DNA from: Anthoceros angustus | Lineage: Eukaryota > Streptophyta > Anthocerotopsida > Anthocerotales > Anthocerotaceae | Reading direction: 5' to 3' | NCBI GenBank assembly: GCA_010909165.1 | Contig: MU008170.1 | Location: forward strand, 1,674,001-1,738,000 | Length of the DNA: 64,000 nucleotides | Part shown: positions 37,046 through 49,033 of the stretch, one piece after another | Layout of the letters: the number at the start of each line of letters is the position of its first letter | How positions within the stretch are numbered: position 1 is the stretch's first letter | The notes under the pieces: generated by a model | The model's input: only the letters and a program-made list of their open reading frames with translations | Databases searched by the model: none | Told to the model about the DNA's origin: nothing | Translations under genes and position numbers: made by a program

Positions 37046-38644
37046 ATTCGTGGCTGTTCCACGGGATGACGGTAGGGTTGCTGTAGGACTTCCCCAAATA
37101 AATTTAGCCGCTCTTGGCTCTTCCGAATCCTCCCACCAGCGGCTCGCGTGCACGTTTTGAGACTCGCATGTCGTCTGAAGAACCCCAATTGTCTGTCTGC
37201 GCTCAGTAGACCTCGGTTACACTCCTGCTCCGATTCTCATATGTTAGATAAATATTTCGGTTACACTCCTGGTCTGATCCGCTGCTAGTATGATCCTCAT
37301 GTGCTGGACATATGTCAGTCACATTGCACGCTTCATCCCGCAGTCATGCAGCTTTCAAATGACCAAGCCTCGGCAGCAAAACCACCTGACAAACATACCA
37401 CAAAATCCATCAAAGAGACGTTCCGATCCACTATCCTCACCACTACAGCAATCCTGGAAAGGCAGAACTGGCAAATCACTTCACCAAGCCAGAATGCCAG
37501 CGATTCCCCTCCTGAACGGGACGAGAGGTTGCAAATGAGTCGAACCGCAAACGTACGGGTTGCCAAATTCCGACCACAGCTCGGAAGGCTGATTTCCGGC
37601 ACTCTTGCGCATCAACGATCAGCAGACCTAAAGGCAGCAGGCACTCGAAAACACTCTAACCACGAATCACAGCAAGCGCAATGTCTGCTACGCCGCAAAG
37701 CAAGCGCTCCCGTTCGGCATCACACAACCCCAGCAGAACACATGATGCGCCAGTTCAAATTCCGAACGAAGCAAGCCAGAAAGAAAACACGGAAACCGTA
37801 CAATGCCATTCGAAAAACATGCAGCCACTCCAAAAACAGGACAGCTCGCGTCACAGCTACCGGCAAGCACAATCCACTTCAACAAAACTCACCAGACACA
37901 GATCGGGCACAGCGCATCCGTCCTGAAGCACACGGTCACCTCCCGCTCCTGGACGTCGCAGCTAGCCCTGACCGAGATCCGCTCCCACGGCTCCAACGGT
38001 CTCCATCTTCACCAAACCAGCAGCAGCGCAGGAAACAGGAACAAGCAGCGCAGCGGGGGCAACAGAACCCGGCGTCTGAGAGCGGAAGCTGGCGGAAGGG
38101 CCGGGCATAACCGACAAAGCAAAGCGCCACCGATCCACGGCCCAGCCAGCCACCTTGCGGGAGCGCATCAAGCCGAGGCTCAAAATCGCAGATTTTCCCG
38201 CCCGCTGCACAAGCAAAAGCAGCAGGCGGCATTGCACCAACCAGCTGCGGGCGCGTGGGGTTTGCGACAGAGGAGGAGGCGGAGAAGCAACAGCAGAAGC
38301 AGCAGTCGTAGCAGATGTGAAGACGTAGAGCATGTGGAGGCGCTGTTGGAGGCAAGCTAACAGAGATGTGGGGCGTTGCCTTCGCACAGGCTGTTACGGC
38401 CCGACGACCACGTGCCAGGATAACTTAGCACTTAGCCTTGCCAACTGGAACGAGGCTACCTGGAAGAAGAAGTCGCACGACCGTCGGCGCCGCGTTAGAG
38501 AATCCCACTGGGAGTGTGTCACCGGCTGCCTCAGCCCGCAGCGAAATAGAAAAAGGCCGCAAGTCTCCCGGTCGTGAGGGAAATGGCCCAGTGTACACTA
38601 GGGGAATGTGGAGACTTTATAAAAGGAACGAGATGGGAAATCTC
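37046..38644. other. TBC upstream region, shared by all units
   Basis: Upstream of the reverse TBC gene. It contains GA/CAG-rich tracts and overlapping frames on both strands (for example reverse 38387-37962) with no domain. The units agree closely here. A TATA-like GACTTTATAAAAGGAACGAG lies at about 38,611 on the forward strand with no gene assigned to it. Confidence 0.5.
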
Positions 38645-39500
38645 ATCTACCCGGAGGAAAAAAGGGGACAACCACGACGGAGCACCAGGTTAGTGCTCCC
38701 GCACTGATCTACCCTATAACCCTCAATCGTCCCCAAGATGTCGTCGTCCAAGATAGGGAAGGGTCTACTTATCATTGGAGCCACCGATGCCGCATCTCCA
38801 GCACTCGTGATCATCCTAAAGATGGCGCTGGCCAACACCCTTTGCAGGGGATGGAAACCCGTTGCCTGAAATATGCCACGACACTGGAAAGGGCTCCCGG
38901 AGGCCAACCCCGTCCCTATTGTTGTGGTAGGCCCTTGCGTACTCCTTGATAAAACGAGAAAAAACCTTACCTAAGGCCCTATGGGTTTCAATGGCAAGGG
39001 GATGAAAATGTGACCTTGTTGCATGGGCCTGTACTTGTAAATTTTCTTAGTTGCGCTCCCTTCCGCCGCTCAACCTAGAGGATTGATGATGACATGGTTG
39101 CTAACGGAATCTTTGGTTGGGTCAGTGACAACCACGTCCGCAACCGAGATATCGTCCCCCCGCGTCAAGAAAAGGTCAGCTCTGATAGAGACGCCATTAA
39201 GCAGAGTATACTGCCGCTCCTTGAAAGGGAAGAAACCGCTCTCCTTGGCCATCGAGAACATGACGTCTTGAACGGCGTCGTATGTAGCAATACTTGTCCA
39301 CCCATTGGACCACGCACTAAGTGGGCTCCAGGGTCGTCGATGGAGGGCCCACAGCAACCGGCCGGAAGAGAACAGGCTAGTGGTTGGACCAGACCCAGGC
39401 GAAACTTCATCGCGGTAGAAAAAGAAGCTGGTGCGATTCGGAACGCCTGGATGCAAGGGCAGGCCAGGAGCCAGGAACCTGCACCCTTCCCTGAGCAAGA
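38645..39500 (-). mobile_element. LINE C-terminal remnant in unit 1
   Basis: Reverse-strand frames include VMFSMAKESGFFPFKERQYT, DISVADVVVTDPTKDSVSNH and, after breaks, VVAYFRQRVSIP, the same LINE C-terminal motifs as at 25.1 kb. Stops and frameshifts are frequent. The counterpart in unit 2 is at 52.0-52.77 kb. Confidence 0.75.
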
Positions 39501-42110
39501 GCGAAGACGAGCTCTAGTAGGAGAGGAATAGACACCAGGTAGGTGGTAACACCAGGAAAGGCTTATATAAGAAGCTACATATACAGTGAATTTTCTATTT
39601 AGTCACCTAGTCGGTCCTGTAACATTTTGTGATTCTTACAATACATCATCACAATCAATGCAATTAAAAATATTATTTTTTCTCTTCCTACAAGACTTTT
39701 GTTTTCAACAATTTATCATTCAAGGTTACCAAATACCCCAAGTGCACTATCCGTAATAGGGAGCAAGAGCAGATCAGCAAGTATATGTTTTTTCCACTCC
39801 TCGCTGGTTAGAAGGGTGTGGCACAAAGTGGAAAAGTGGAGGGGACGCAGATGCAAGGTGTGGAGAAGTTGATGGCGGCCGGTTTGTGGTGGGCCCATGC
39901 CAAATGTCTTAAGATTCAAGCGATGCAAAAGGTCTTTACTACTAGTTCAAGTTTTTAATCACGAGATAAAAGATAAGGGTAAGTCAAGATGAGGACATAT
40001 TTAGATTACGAGGTTCACAAAAGGGTTGAAACGCTAGAAGGAACCCTTTAAAATGAAAAAATCAAAAAAGTAAAAGAACAAAAATGCCAAAACTCAAGCA
40101 GCATCGCACTTGTATCTAAAACTGAAATTTTTTGGGTTTGTTTCATATTTGTTTTTGATGTTTTGTTCATTTTTTTGGGAATGGACCGTATGGGAATGCA
40201 CTAGGAAGCATGGACCGTATGGGTTCATGCCTCTACGGTCTTCTTGACCCCAGGTGCACACACAAGTGCATATTCTTAAAGTCTACATTTTGCTGTAATC
40301 CCATTGTAATGCACTATAGTGAACTTTTTATATACATACTCATGTTTGATCGAGGCTAGGCTAGGCGCGAGACGCGGTCACATTCATTCGTAAGTCTACC
40401 GAAATCGAACCCCGAGGAGTAAGGAGGTCCAAATATTCGCACTTGTGCAGATGGCACTCCATGCAAAGATGGCACTTGCCCATTGGAGGGCCCAAGCCAC
40501 GGGACTAGCTCTCGTTACCTGGAAGCTATCTATAACTCCCAATCTTAGGATTCTTTACCCTGGAGCTATTTTTAAGCTATTTAAGATGTCAGTAGTCTAG
40601 AATAAGGAAGGGTATGCTTGCCACTAGACCTGAAGATGCAGCGCCTTCCTCATTCGAAGTCCTCTTGATAATCCCTTTGCGGTTGCCGAAGAAAGCCACC
40701 ACAAAACACGATTGCGGAAGAAAGCCACCACCAAGCGAAGGTGACAAAAATACAATGTTTTGGATTCTTAATTCTTTATCATATATTAAATTATATATAT
40801 TATGATTTATGTATACAAACGATTCAAGATCTCCTCCATATGGGGGGGTGTGTGTGGAGACGAAGTAAACGGGAATAAACTTAGCGTGTCTTGCGGACTC
40901 GGTGAAGAGAAATCGACGAACCCCGTTTTTTGAGTGGGATGTGATGCCCAATTATATTTATCTTGGTTTTTGTTCTTCGCTTTAACAATTAATCATAACA
41001 AAAAATACAAATAATATCTCCTTGTTGAATTGAGCCAAGAAAGGCCACAGCAAGGAGAGCATGCAAGTTCAGCCATGCACTAGGAAGCATGGACCGTATG
41101 GTTCATGCCTCTATCTTCTTGACCCAGTGCACACACAAGTGCATATTCTTAAAGTCTACATTTTCTTGTAATCCCATTGTAATGCACTATAGTGAACTTT
41201 TTATATACATACTCATGTTTGATCGAGGCTAGGCTAGGCGCGAGCACGGTCACATTCATTCGTAAGTCTACCTCGAACCCCGGGGAGTAAGGAGGTCCAA
41301 ATATTCGCACTTGTGCACGAGATGGCACTCCATGCAAAGATGGCACTTGCCCATTGGAGGGCCCAAGCCACGGGACTAGCTCTCGTTACAGGCTATCTAT
41401 AACTCCCAATCTTAGGATTCTTTACCACAGGCTATTTTTAAGCTATTTAAGATGTCGGTAGTCTAGAATAAGGAAGGGTATGCTTGCCACTAGACCTGAA
41501 GATGCAGCGCCTTCCTCATTCGAAGTCCTCTTGATAATCCCTTTGCAGGTTGCCGAAAGAAAGCCACCACAAAACACGATTGCCGGAAGAAAGCCACCAC
41601 AAAACGAAAGGTGACAAAAAATACAATGTTTCTGTGGATTCTTAATTCTTTATCATATATTAAATTATATATATTATGATTTATGTATACAAACGATTCA
41701 AGATCTCCTCCATATGGGGTGTGTGTGGAGCAGTAAGCGGAATAAACTTAGCGTGTCTTGCGGACTCGGTGAGAAATCGCGAACCCGTTTTTGAGTGGGA
41801 TGTGATGCCCAATTATATTTATCTTGGTTTTGTTCTTCGCTTTAACAATTAATCATAACAAAAAATACAAATAATATCTCCTTGTTGAATTGAGCCAAGA
41901 AAGGCCACAGCAAGGAGAGCATGCCGAAGTTCCAGCCCATGCAGCTACTAGTACATAATGCGGCTTTGCCCCGGAAAAACCAAATGAAAGTAGGGTTTCG
42001 CCAACTCATGATTGAAATGTACAAGCGCGGTGGCCTATGCTCCTTGCTCATGCATCACAATCTGGACTGTGGAACTGTTCCGTGCCATTCACAATCATAA
42101 AAACACCATC
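39501..42110. repeat. AT-rich block with a direct duplication of about 880 bp
   Basis: The segment beginning GCACTAGGAAGCATGGACCG at 40,198 recurs at 41,076, and both copies run through CTCATGTTTGATCGAGGC (40,340 and 41,212) and AAATACAAATAATATCTCC to GGAGAGCATGC. Copy differences are mostly 1 to 10 base gaps. No gene seen. Unit 2 has one copy only, split by the insertion at 53.7-55.3 kb. Confidence 0.85.
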
Positions 42111-42821
42111 CAAATGTGACAAACAATGCAACAAACTACACCCACACAAATACCAGGAACCGGGCCAGAACTACTTGCCGAAGGAGAAGTGGCAAACCTG
42201 AATTGCAACCAGGAAATCATCTGCGACGCCAGGAGGGAAGAAGACATCTGGAAGCTTCTTGGTTTTTCCAGCACACATCCATCACAAGATGCAGGTTTGC
42301 TTCAAAGAATCATCCAAACGGAAGTAACCAGCCAACAATCATCGACATCCTGCCATCAGCTCAATACACTCAATCTGGACATCCTACCTGGTACTGCACC
42401 AAACTCAAATACTATGCAACTTCGAAGTCAGCTGTCTAGCATTGGAAGACTCCAATTCCAATTCCCTTCTCGAAATAGTATTTTGCAATCTCTCTCTGCA
42501 GCAGCAGGCTTTCCCTTCTACAACGTCTTTCTCCCAACTAGAGTTTCTACCGTGTTCGCAGCTGGAATAGCTGCCTCCGCAGCAGCCCTGTCCGCCCGAC
42601 TCCCACAAGCATCTTTCAAAGGGGATAAGAGCCCTTGCAACCTAGTCGAACATTGTCCAACTCCGCTCTTGTCGTTTCAGTCTTGTACTCCTATCCATGC
42701 CTCATCAGAAAGACCATAAAAAAGCAAGACACTTCGCGATCTGAAAAACAAAACAGTGCCAAGGCAGTCACAGCTGTATACCTCGACGAAGATGCTACCG
42801 AATTGTATGCATCATCGTGTG
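42111..42821. other. Region downstream of the lipase-GTPase gene, unit 1
   Basis: Probably its 3' UTR on the reverse strand. A forward frame (MQQTTPTQIPGTGPELLAEG) is open in both units over the first 80 codons, but the units are near-identical and the frame has no domain. Confidence 0.4.
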
Positions 42822-45800
42822 CTACAGTCCTTTTAGGATTGAAAGAACCTTTTCAGTCGCTCCGTCCTTCAAGAGGACACCCCTCTCCTTCAGAAGCGTG
42901 ATCTGCTCCTCATACAACTCCTCCTCTGATCGCAATACCGCGAAAAGCACATTTTCTAGGGTGATGTTGGAACAGATGGCAAATTCCTCCTTCATTCGCT
43001 GAAGCTTCTCAAGGTTCAATTCTTGCCAAACCTTTGCAGCCTTTGTACCTTGCAGGTGGGAATCCATATGGTTCACCAAAAGCATCTGCTTCGCAGCCGG
43101 GCACACTTTCTTCTTATCAATCGTTTGGCCAAGCTCATGGTCCTTTGCACGTCTCCTTGAACATCATGCCTGAAGCAAAAATCGGCACCGTTCAAACCGC
43201 CAGCCAAAAATCCTCGTCATGCGTTATTATTGATGGTCATCCACAATCGCAGTGACTTGTGTGACTGGAAAGTGGCAGTCACACCTGTAGACTTGCATAC
43301 TTGCCGTATGTTCAGTTAGAGTGACCTTCTCGATTGTCTGTGCCAATTCACCTCCGCCACACTTGCTCAACATGGATTGCACAAGAGTGGACTTGCCCAT
43401 TCTCCTCCCCAACCACAAGAATTACTTTATAGAACTTGCGAGTTTCTCATCGCCACAAATGTCATGTATCACGGCTCGGTCCACAAACCGTAGGCGAGAC
43501 TCTTGCTTCATCCCGTCTTTACTGCGAGGTTTGATGGAATCCGTGTTCCGGGAGCTTGAGGTACGATTTCCGTTAATGCTTCAAAACATCCGAGTGGTCC
43601 GCTTATAATCGTCCTCTCCGACTCAAATCGGCATCACTACTCTCTCATTCAGCACCAACCAGACTTGAGAAAGTCTTCATCATACTTTCCCGTTTACCTC
43701 GTCCTCTAGTATAATTTGTTTCGGTTCCATCGGCCTTTGTACCTTGCGGTGGGACGCTACTAAAGTCCGGGATTGCTACCATTCCTCCACTAATCCCTTT
43801 ATCGCCACTAGTGCATGCAATTAAGTTGAAAGCTGACACTAGCTACTCATTGCACTGCGACTCTTGCGGGTCTCGGTTTACGATCAAACACGGATGCTTG
43901 AATCGACCGATTTTCATCAATCCCTCCATCATTATGTTCAAATATGTCTTCTCTATTTCTACGAAGGAGCATGTCGCCGGTGATAACGCCGGAGAGTCGA
44001 GACCTCATCCGCCTGCAAATGTCATGTATCACGGCTCGGTCCACAAACCGTAGGCGAGACTCTTGCTTCATCCCGTCTTTACTGCGAGGTTTGATGGAAT
44101 CCGTGTTCCGGAGCTTGAGGTACGATTTCCGTTAATGCTTTCAAAACATCCGAGTGGTCCGCTTATAATCGTCCTCTCCGACTCAAATCGGCATCACTAC
44201 TCTCTCATTCAGCACCAACCAGACTTGAGAAAGTCTTCATCATACTTTCCCGTTTACCTCGTCCTCTAGTATAATTTGTTTCGGTTCCATCGATTGCACC
44301 ATGAGCGGTGGGACGCTACTAAAGTCGGGATTGCTACCATTCCTCCACTAATCCCTTTATCGCCACTAGTGCATGCAATTAAGTTGAAAGCTGACACTAG
44401 CTACTCATTGCACTGCGACTCTTGCGGGTCTCGGTTTACGATCAAACACGGATGCTTGAATCGACCGATTTTCATCAATCCCTCCATCATTATGTTCAAA
44501 TATGTCTTCTCTATTTCTACGAAGGAGCATGTCGCCGGTGATAACGCCGGAGAGTCGAGACCTCATCCGCCTGCAAATGTCATGTATCACGGCTCGGTCC
44601 ACAAACCGTAGGCGAGACTCTTGCTTCATCCCGTCTTTGCGAGGTTTGATGGAATCCGTGTTCCGGGAGCTTGGAGGTACGATTTGTTGCTTTCAAAACA
44701 TCCGAGTGGTCCGCTTATAATCGTCCTCTCCGGAAATGCCGCGCTACTCATCTTCTCATTCAGCACCAACCAAGCGGCTTGAGAAAGTCTTCATCATACT
44801 TTCCGTTTACCTCGTCCTCTAGTATAATTTGTTTCGGTTCCATCGCACTGCCATGAGGCGGCGACGATTACTAAAGCTAGGGATTGCTACCATTCCTCCC
44901 CATGCTAATCACGCTTTTCGCCACTAATTCCGCAATTAAGTTGAAAGCTACCACTAGCTAGCTACGAAATTGCACTGCGACTCTTGCGGGTCTCGGTTTA
45001 CGATCAAACAGATGCTTGAATCGACCGATTTTCATCAATCCCTCCATCATTATGTTCAAATATGTCTTCTATTTCTACGAAGGAGCATGTCGCCGGTGAT
45101 AACTCGCGGAGAGTCGAGACCTGCCGCAAGTCATCCACGATGAGGGTTGCGGTGATTGTCGACACCTCCGCCAAACTTCGTGCAGAATTTGAAAGGGTAT
45201 TTGTGTGCGTGAGGAAGGTTGTCTTTGCGGTGGGAGGTCTAAACTGTAGCAACAACCGGCTCCCATGGTCACTGATGCAGTTGAAGCACGGTGCTCGAGG
45301 CGGGTGCAAAGGCGGTAATACGCTTCACCCACAAGGCTATCCTCATAATCTTCACCCAATGGTTTGAAGGTGTTCGGCCTTTGTTATGCCAAGCATGTAA
45401 CGATCTCCAGTTGGATTGTCTTATGCGATAATCCTTTTCGTAGCGTCCATGCCTTCTATAATTTGAAAGGCATAAATCACATGTAGCTTTGGTCGCATCT
45501 GCGATCCTTTTCACCTCTGCGTACCATTTCACAGGAGCGTCCTTAACCCTCGCCTCTCGAAACAAGAGCTCAGATGTTCTCCCGTCACACGGACACAATA
45601 ATCTTCTTGATGCACCCGCAGTCGACAACCCAAGCATCTTAGGCGGTCCGAGTTCAACTAGAGGTGGATCAACATGACCGGGATCGGGGGCCAACTACGG
45701 TTGGTTGCCGCTGGACCACTTGAGGATTTTCACCAAGTAGCCGCCATTTTGTGAGACTTTATGTGCGCTCTGTGATTTCGCCTGCGGCTCCTCCCGGCTC

Positions 45801-46736
45801 CGGGCCGATGCTATGGTAGAAATTATCGGACTTCTCCACGCCCATGGGAACATACCATGCGTTACCGTTGTGTGAAGTCTGCATCAAGCTTCCTCCAAGC
45901 GTGCAACTAGTTTGGTGATGTAGCTTGCGGCCTTGAACAACATCTCTTGGCGAAATCCTCGCCCACCCAATCACAGGAGATCGGCGGCCCGTCCAGAGCA
46001 GTATTTCAAACTTTCCTTCACGTCACTGTAAAAGATCATCGAATTTCGGGGGCCTCACTTGATCGAGAATGGCCTTCTTCACTCACACCAGTCTTGTGGC
46101 ATTGCGAACCGATCAGGCGGTTGTTGAAGACTCTGGGAGCAGGTCCCCTGTGTCACAATGTTGAAGAGCCTTTCCTCGATGCCATTCTTTCTCGGTAGTC
46201 CCTTGCGGCTCCGTCGCCAATGTGGGGAGCCCCAAACCCGATTGCGATAGCCCGAACTTGTCTAGTATCCGGTGTCCGGAGAAAAGTGGCCACCGTGTAC
46301 TTGATAAGAACGGATCTTACGCGCCTCCCAAGCTGCGAACACCACTTTTGTGGGGCCAGTAGCGTGGGTGTTCGGACTCAAGAGGTCGTGGAGGAGCAAG
46401 CGGCAGCATCGGTAAGAGCCGAAGCCTCGATGGAAGAGGCCATCTACGGACCGTCCACGCACGAGCTCATTGTTGTTCGTCGCTCCGTCGCGCCCCACGG
46501 TGTCGATCGGGACGTCTGTGCGCTCTTGGTGCCCGGAAGCGGATGTAGAGTGTGCCATCCACATCACACACCATCTTCGTACCCTCCTCGGCCGCCGTGG
46601 TGTGGGCGAACTCAGTGGTCCTGGGACCGGCACCTCACTTTGAAGTTGAGCTTGGTCATGGAAGTGAGCGGTGAGAAAGGCTCGCTCTCGACCCCAGCCA
46701 GTGGAAGCTTCACGCATTGCCCTCGGCCGTCGCCAT
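42822..46736 (-). pseudogene. Lipase class 3 / P-loop GTPase fusion, copy 1 (broken)
   Basis: Collinear with the copy at 56,858-59,684, where the domains are clearer. Here the serine elbow is damaged: VHGHSLGG of copy 2 is reduced to VRSLGG by a 6-base in-frame loss near 46,340, so the GxSxG motif lacks its first glycine. The P-loop near 43,410 has lost two bases, so GEENVGKTTLVQ appears as GRRMGKSTLVQ in another frame. The C-terminal part is open: LLVNHMDSHLQG, EEFAICSNITLENVLFAVLR, EEQITLLKERGVLLKDGATE and the stop at 42822. The middle is expanded by the 558-bp triplication. As written, the gene cannot encode the full protein. Confidence 0.75.
43459..45110. repeat. 558-bp segment in three tandem copies
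   Basis: GTCATGTATCACGGCTCGGT starts at 43,459, 44,019 and 44,577. The first two copies are nearly identical over the full length; the third is more diverged, with many small gaps, and resembles the single copy in unit 2 (57,499). Each includes, on the reverse strand, the coding remnant VITGDMLLRRNREDIFEHND of the fusion gene. Confidence 0.92.
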
Positions 46737-46855
46737 GGGCCAACAATGTCCTTCACTCTGTCACCTCAAGCTGTTAGGAAAGAGGTGAGACTTTATAAAG
46801 AGATGAGACTTTCTGAGGAGGCAGGAACACTCCCATACACTACGAGTAGGGCTTG

Positions 46856-47640
46856 ATGTAGTCCTAGCCTTGAACCCCATCGATCAACACGCAAAACCAC
46901 TTGCACACACCGCATCCCACGAATTGGTGGGCTTGGCCTTATATAGTCCTAGCCTTGGATCCTACTGGTCACTTGACCTTGAATCCTATTGGTTACTTGA
47001 CCTGGAGTCCTATTGGTTACTTGACCTTGAGTTCTAACGGTTACTTGACCTTGAGTCCTATTGGTCACTTGACCTTGAATCCTCCTAGTAACTTCACTTG
47101 CCCTTTACTTTTGGACTTTCTAGAAGATACATTTTAGACTTTCTAAAGATTCTGTAGAAGATTCTGACTTTCAAGTTTGTTATTTTTAGTGACTGTGGAC
47201 GGGGTTGTTAATTTTAGTGACTGTGGACCCCCGGGGTCCGTCGACTTGTGGACTTTCTACAAGATACTTTGTTGGACTTTTTAAAACGTACTTTGTAGAA
47301 GATGCGTGACTTTCAAGTTTGTTATTTTTAGTGATTGTGGACGGGGTGCATTGACTTTTGGACTTTCTAGAACATACTTTTTTGGACCTTCTAAAAGATT
47401 CTTTGTAGAAGATGCGTGACTTTCAAGTTTGTTATTTTTAGTGATTGTGGACGAGGTCCATTGACTTTTGGACTTTCTAGAACATACTTTTTGGACCTTC
47501 TAAAGATTCTTTGTAGAAGATGCGTGACTTTCAAGTTTGTTATTTTTAGAGCACTTTGACTTTCAAGTTTGTTATTTTTAGGGCACTCTTCATAACCTGT
47601 TTTAGAGCACTCTTCACAACCTATTTTTAGGCACTCTTCA
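46856..47640 (+). repeat. 24-bp and about 110-bp tandem arrays, unit 1
   Basis: At 46,950-47,095 about six copies of GGTTACTTGACCTTGAATCC(TATT). At 47,105-47,640 four or five units with TTTGGACTTTCTAGAACATA, CTTTGTAGAAGATGCGTGAC and TTTCAAGTTTGTTATTTTTA. The same arrays occur at 59,900-60,590. Confidence 0.88.
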
Positions 47641-49033
47641 AATGCTACAATCCAAATCGAAGGAGATCTTATGTGAAATGAAGAAAAACAAATGGCAGTT
47701 GCTTTGAGCGCGCTCGCGTATGAACCGTGATTGTGGACGGGGTCCATCGATGGTGGTATGTACGTCCTTGGTAGGACCCTCTGCCTTCCGGGACCCTCTT
47801 CCTATCTTCTGCTTCATGTTGATGACAAGGGCTAATTTCTCTAAAGAATGCCTCTGTTTTGGAGGAGATTGAAGACCCTCCTTCCTCCTTGGCTTGGTTG
47901 CAGGAGAGTGTCGTGATTGGTGCTCTCGTTTTCCAGGGTTTGTGTGTGGATCCCACGCTCATGTGCTCGGAAAGCCGTGCCAGTCACTCGGACCCGCTCC
48001 TTGTGTACGAAATACATCCACGACTGGCATCTTCAGAGAATCGTTCAAACGGCACGTGAATTCAGTTGCAACGAGTTTAGATTGGAAGCAAACTCTAAAC
48101 TGATGAAAGAAATACATAGGGGCTTAACCGTGGGCTCCGAAATTGTTGATTTAAGGATGCTGTGAGGGCCTTGTTATCGAAGCTGAGCAATGGACAATTC
48201 TACTCCACTTGAGGCCAAATACATTCAGACCCCAAAGAAAGGCAAAACGCAGACAACCACAATCATGTTCACACTGTCGTCATATCAGAGCATCCGGGAC
48301 AAGTGTAAGAAGTGATCCGGAAGAAGTGACCAGTTCCAGACAGAACCTATGGGAGTCTGGGAACGTCAGAATGTGACCTGAAATAGCTCGTCTTCCAAAT
48401 GGCATGGAATGCTGTCAAGAACGTTCTTCTCTGCAGTTTAAAATTCCCTGCTGCGACGTAGTTGTGGAAATTTGTGGAAACTCACGCCTTCGAGAACCTG
48501 GATGTGACAAGTTAGTTGGCGAGCATCCTGGAAAGATTGAAATAGAGAAGGAAATTACTTATGGACGAAGGGAAGTTCATGTGCAAATGAAGCAGTGAGC
48601 GCAAAACGAGACCCACCTGGATGAGTGCGGGAACAGGGGCAGCAGTTTCAGGCCCCTGCAGGACATTCATTTCACATCCAGTTCATGCACCCTTTCCAGT
48701 CCTCTGCTGACATCAACCGCTTGGTCCCTGGAAACCATCTCTGCATGGAAAGGGAAAATGTGACTGTCAACTCTTCTCGTGTCGTTCTTCGTAAATCAAG
48801 TAGCCATGCACCATCATCGCCATACTGGTCCTTCACGTGCCTTGTTGAGCTTTAGAGAGGGCAAGTGCTACAGGTGTACAGTTGTATCCTCGCGCTCGAC
48901 ATCTAGGATCGATGAATGCCTTGTATCAGATGGAATACGAAGATTTCTTTCCTTGAATATCGCGTCGTATTTTACGAGGGAGTGAAGGTTGTGTTCTCAA
49001 CCGCACCTTTGTAACATGCTATGGTCTCAACGT
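47641..49033. other. Unassigned block, unit 1
   Basis: Almost identical to 60,591-61,965. Short forward frames (48,404-48,598 with CDVVVEICGNSRLREPGCDK; 48,625-48,855) are open in both copies. I recognise no family, and high copy identity makes frame conservation uninformative. The right end (48,955-49,000) contains a piece resembling the inverted TBC exon 5. Confidence 0.5.

Larger units (their letters stand above)
35720..49033. repeat. Tandem segmental unit 1 (about 13.3 kb)
   Basis: From TTGTCTGTAGCATG in the TBC gene (intron and acceptor of exon 5) rightward, the sequence reappears in the same order and direction at 49,034 and 61,966. Contents in order: TBC exons 4 to 1, TBC upstream region, LINE remnant, AT-rich repeats, lipase-GTPase pseudogene, short-period arrays, unassigned block. 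Private features of unit 1 are the duplicated segment at 40.2-41.9 kb and the triplicated 558-bp segment at 43.5-45.1 kb. Confidence 0.95.

Noticed and set aside
37680-38360. Gln/Arg/Ser-rich forward frames upstream of TBC
   Set aside because: Low complexity with no domain; the two or three units differ in frame by small gaps.
38611-38631. TATA-like GACTTTATAAAAGG, also at 51,946
   Set aside because: No gene on the matching strand starts downstream; it lies just before a LINE remnant.
42126-42719. Forward frame of 197 codons
   Set aside because: Only the first part is open in unit 2 and no domain is seen; more likely UTR of the reverse gene.
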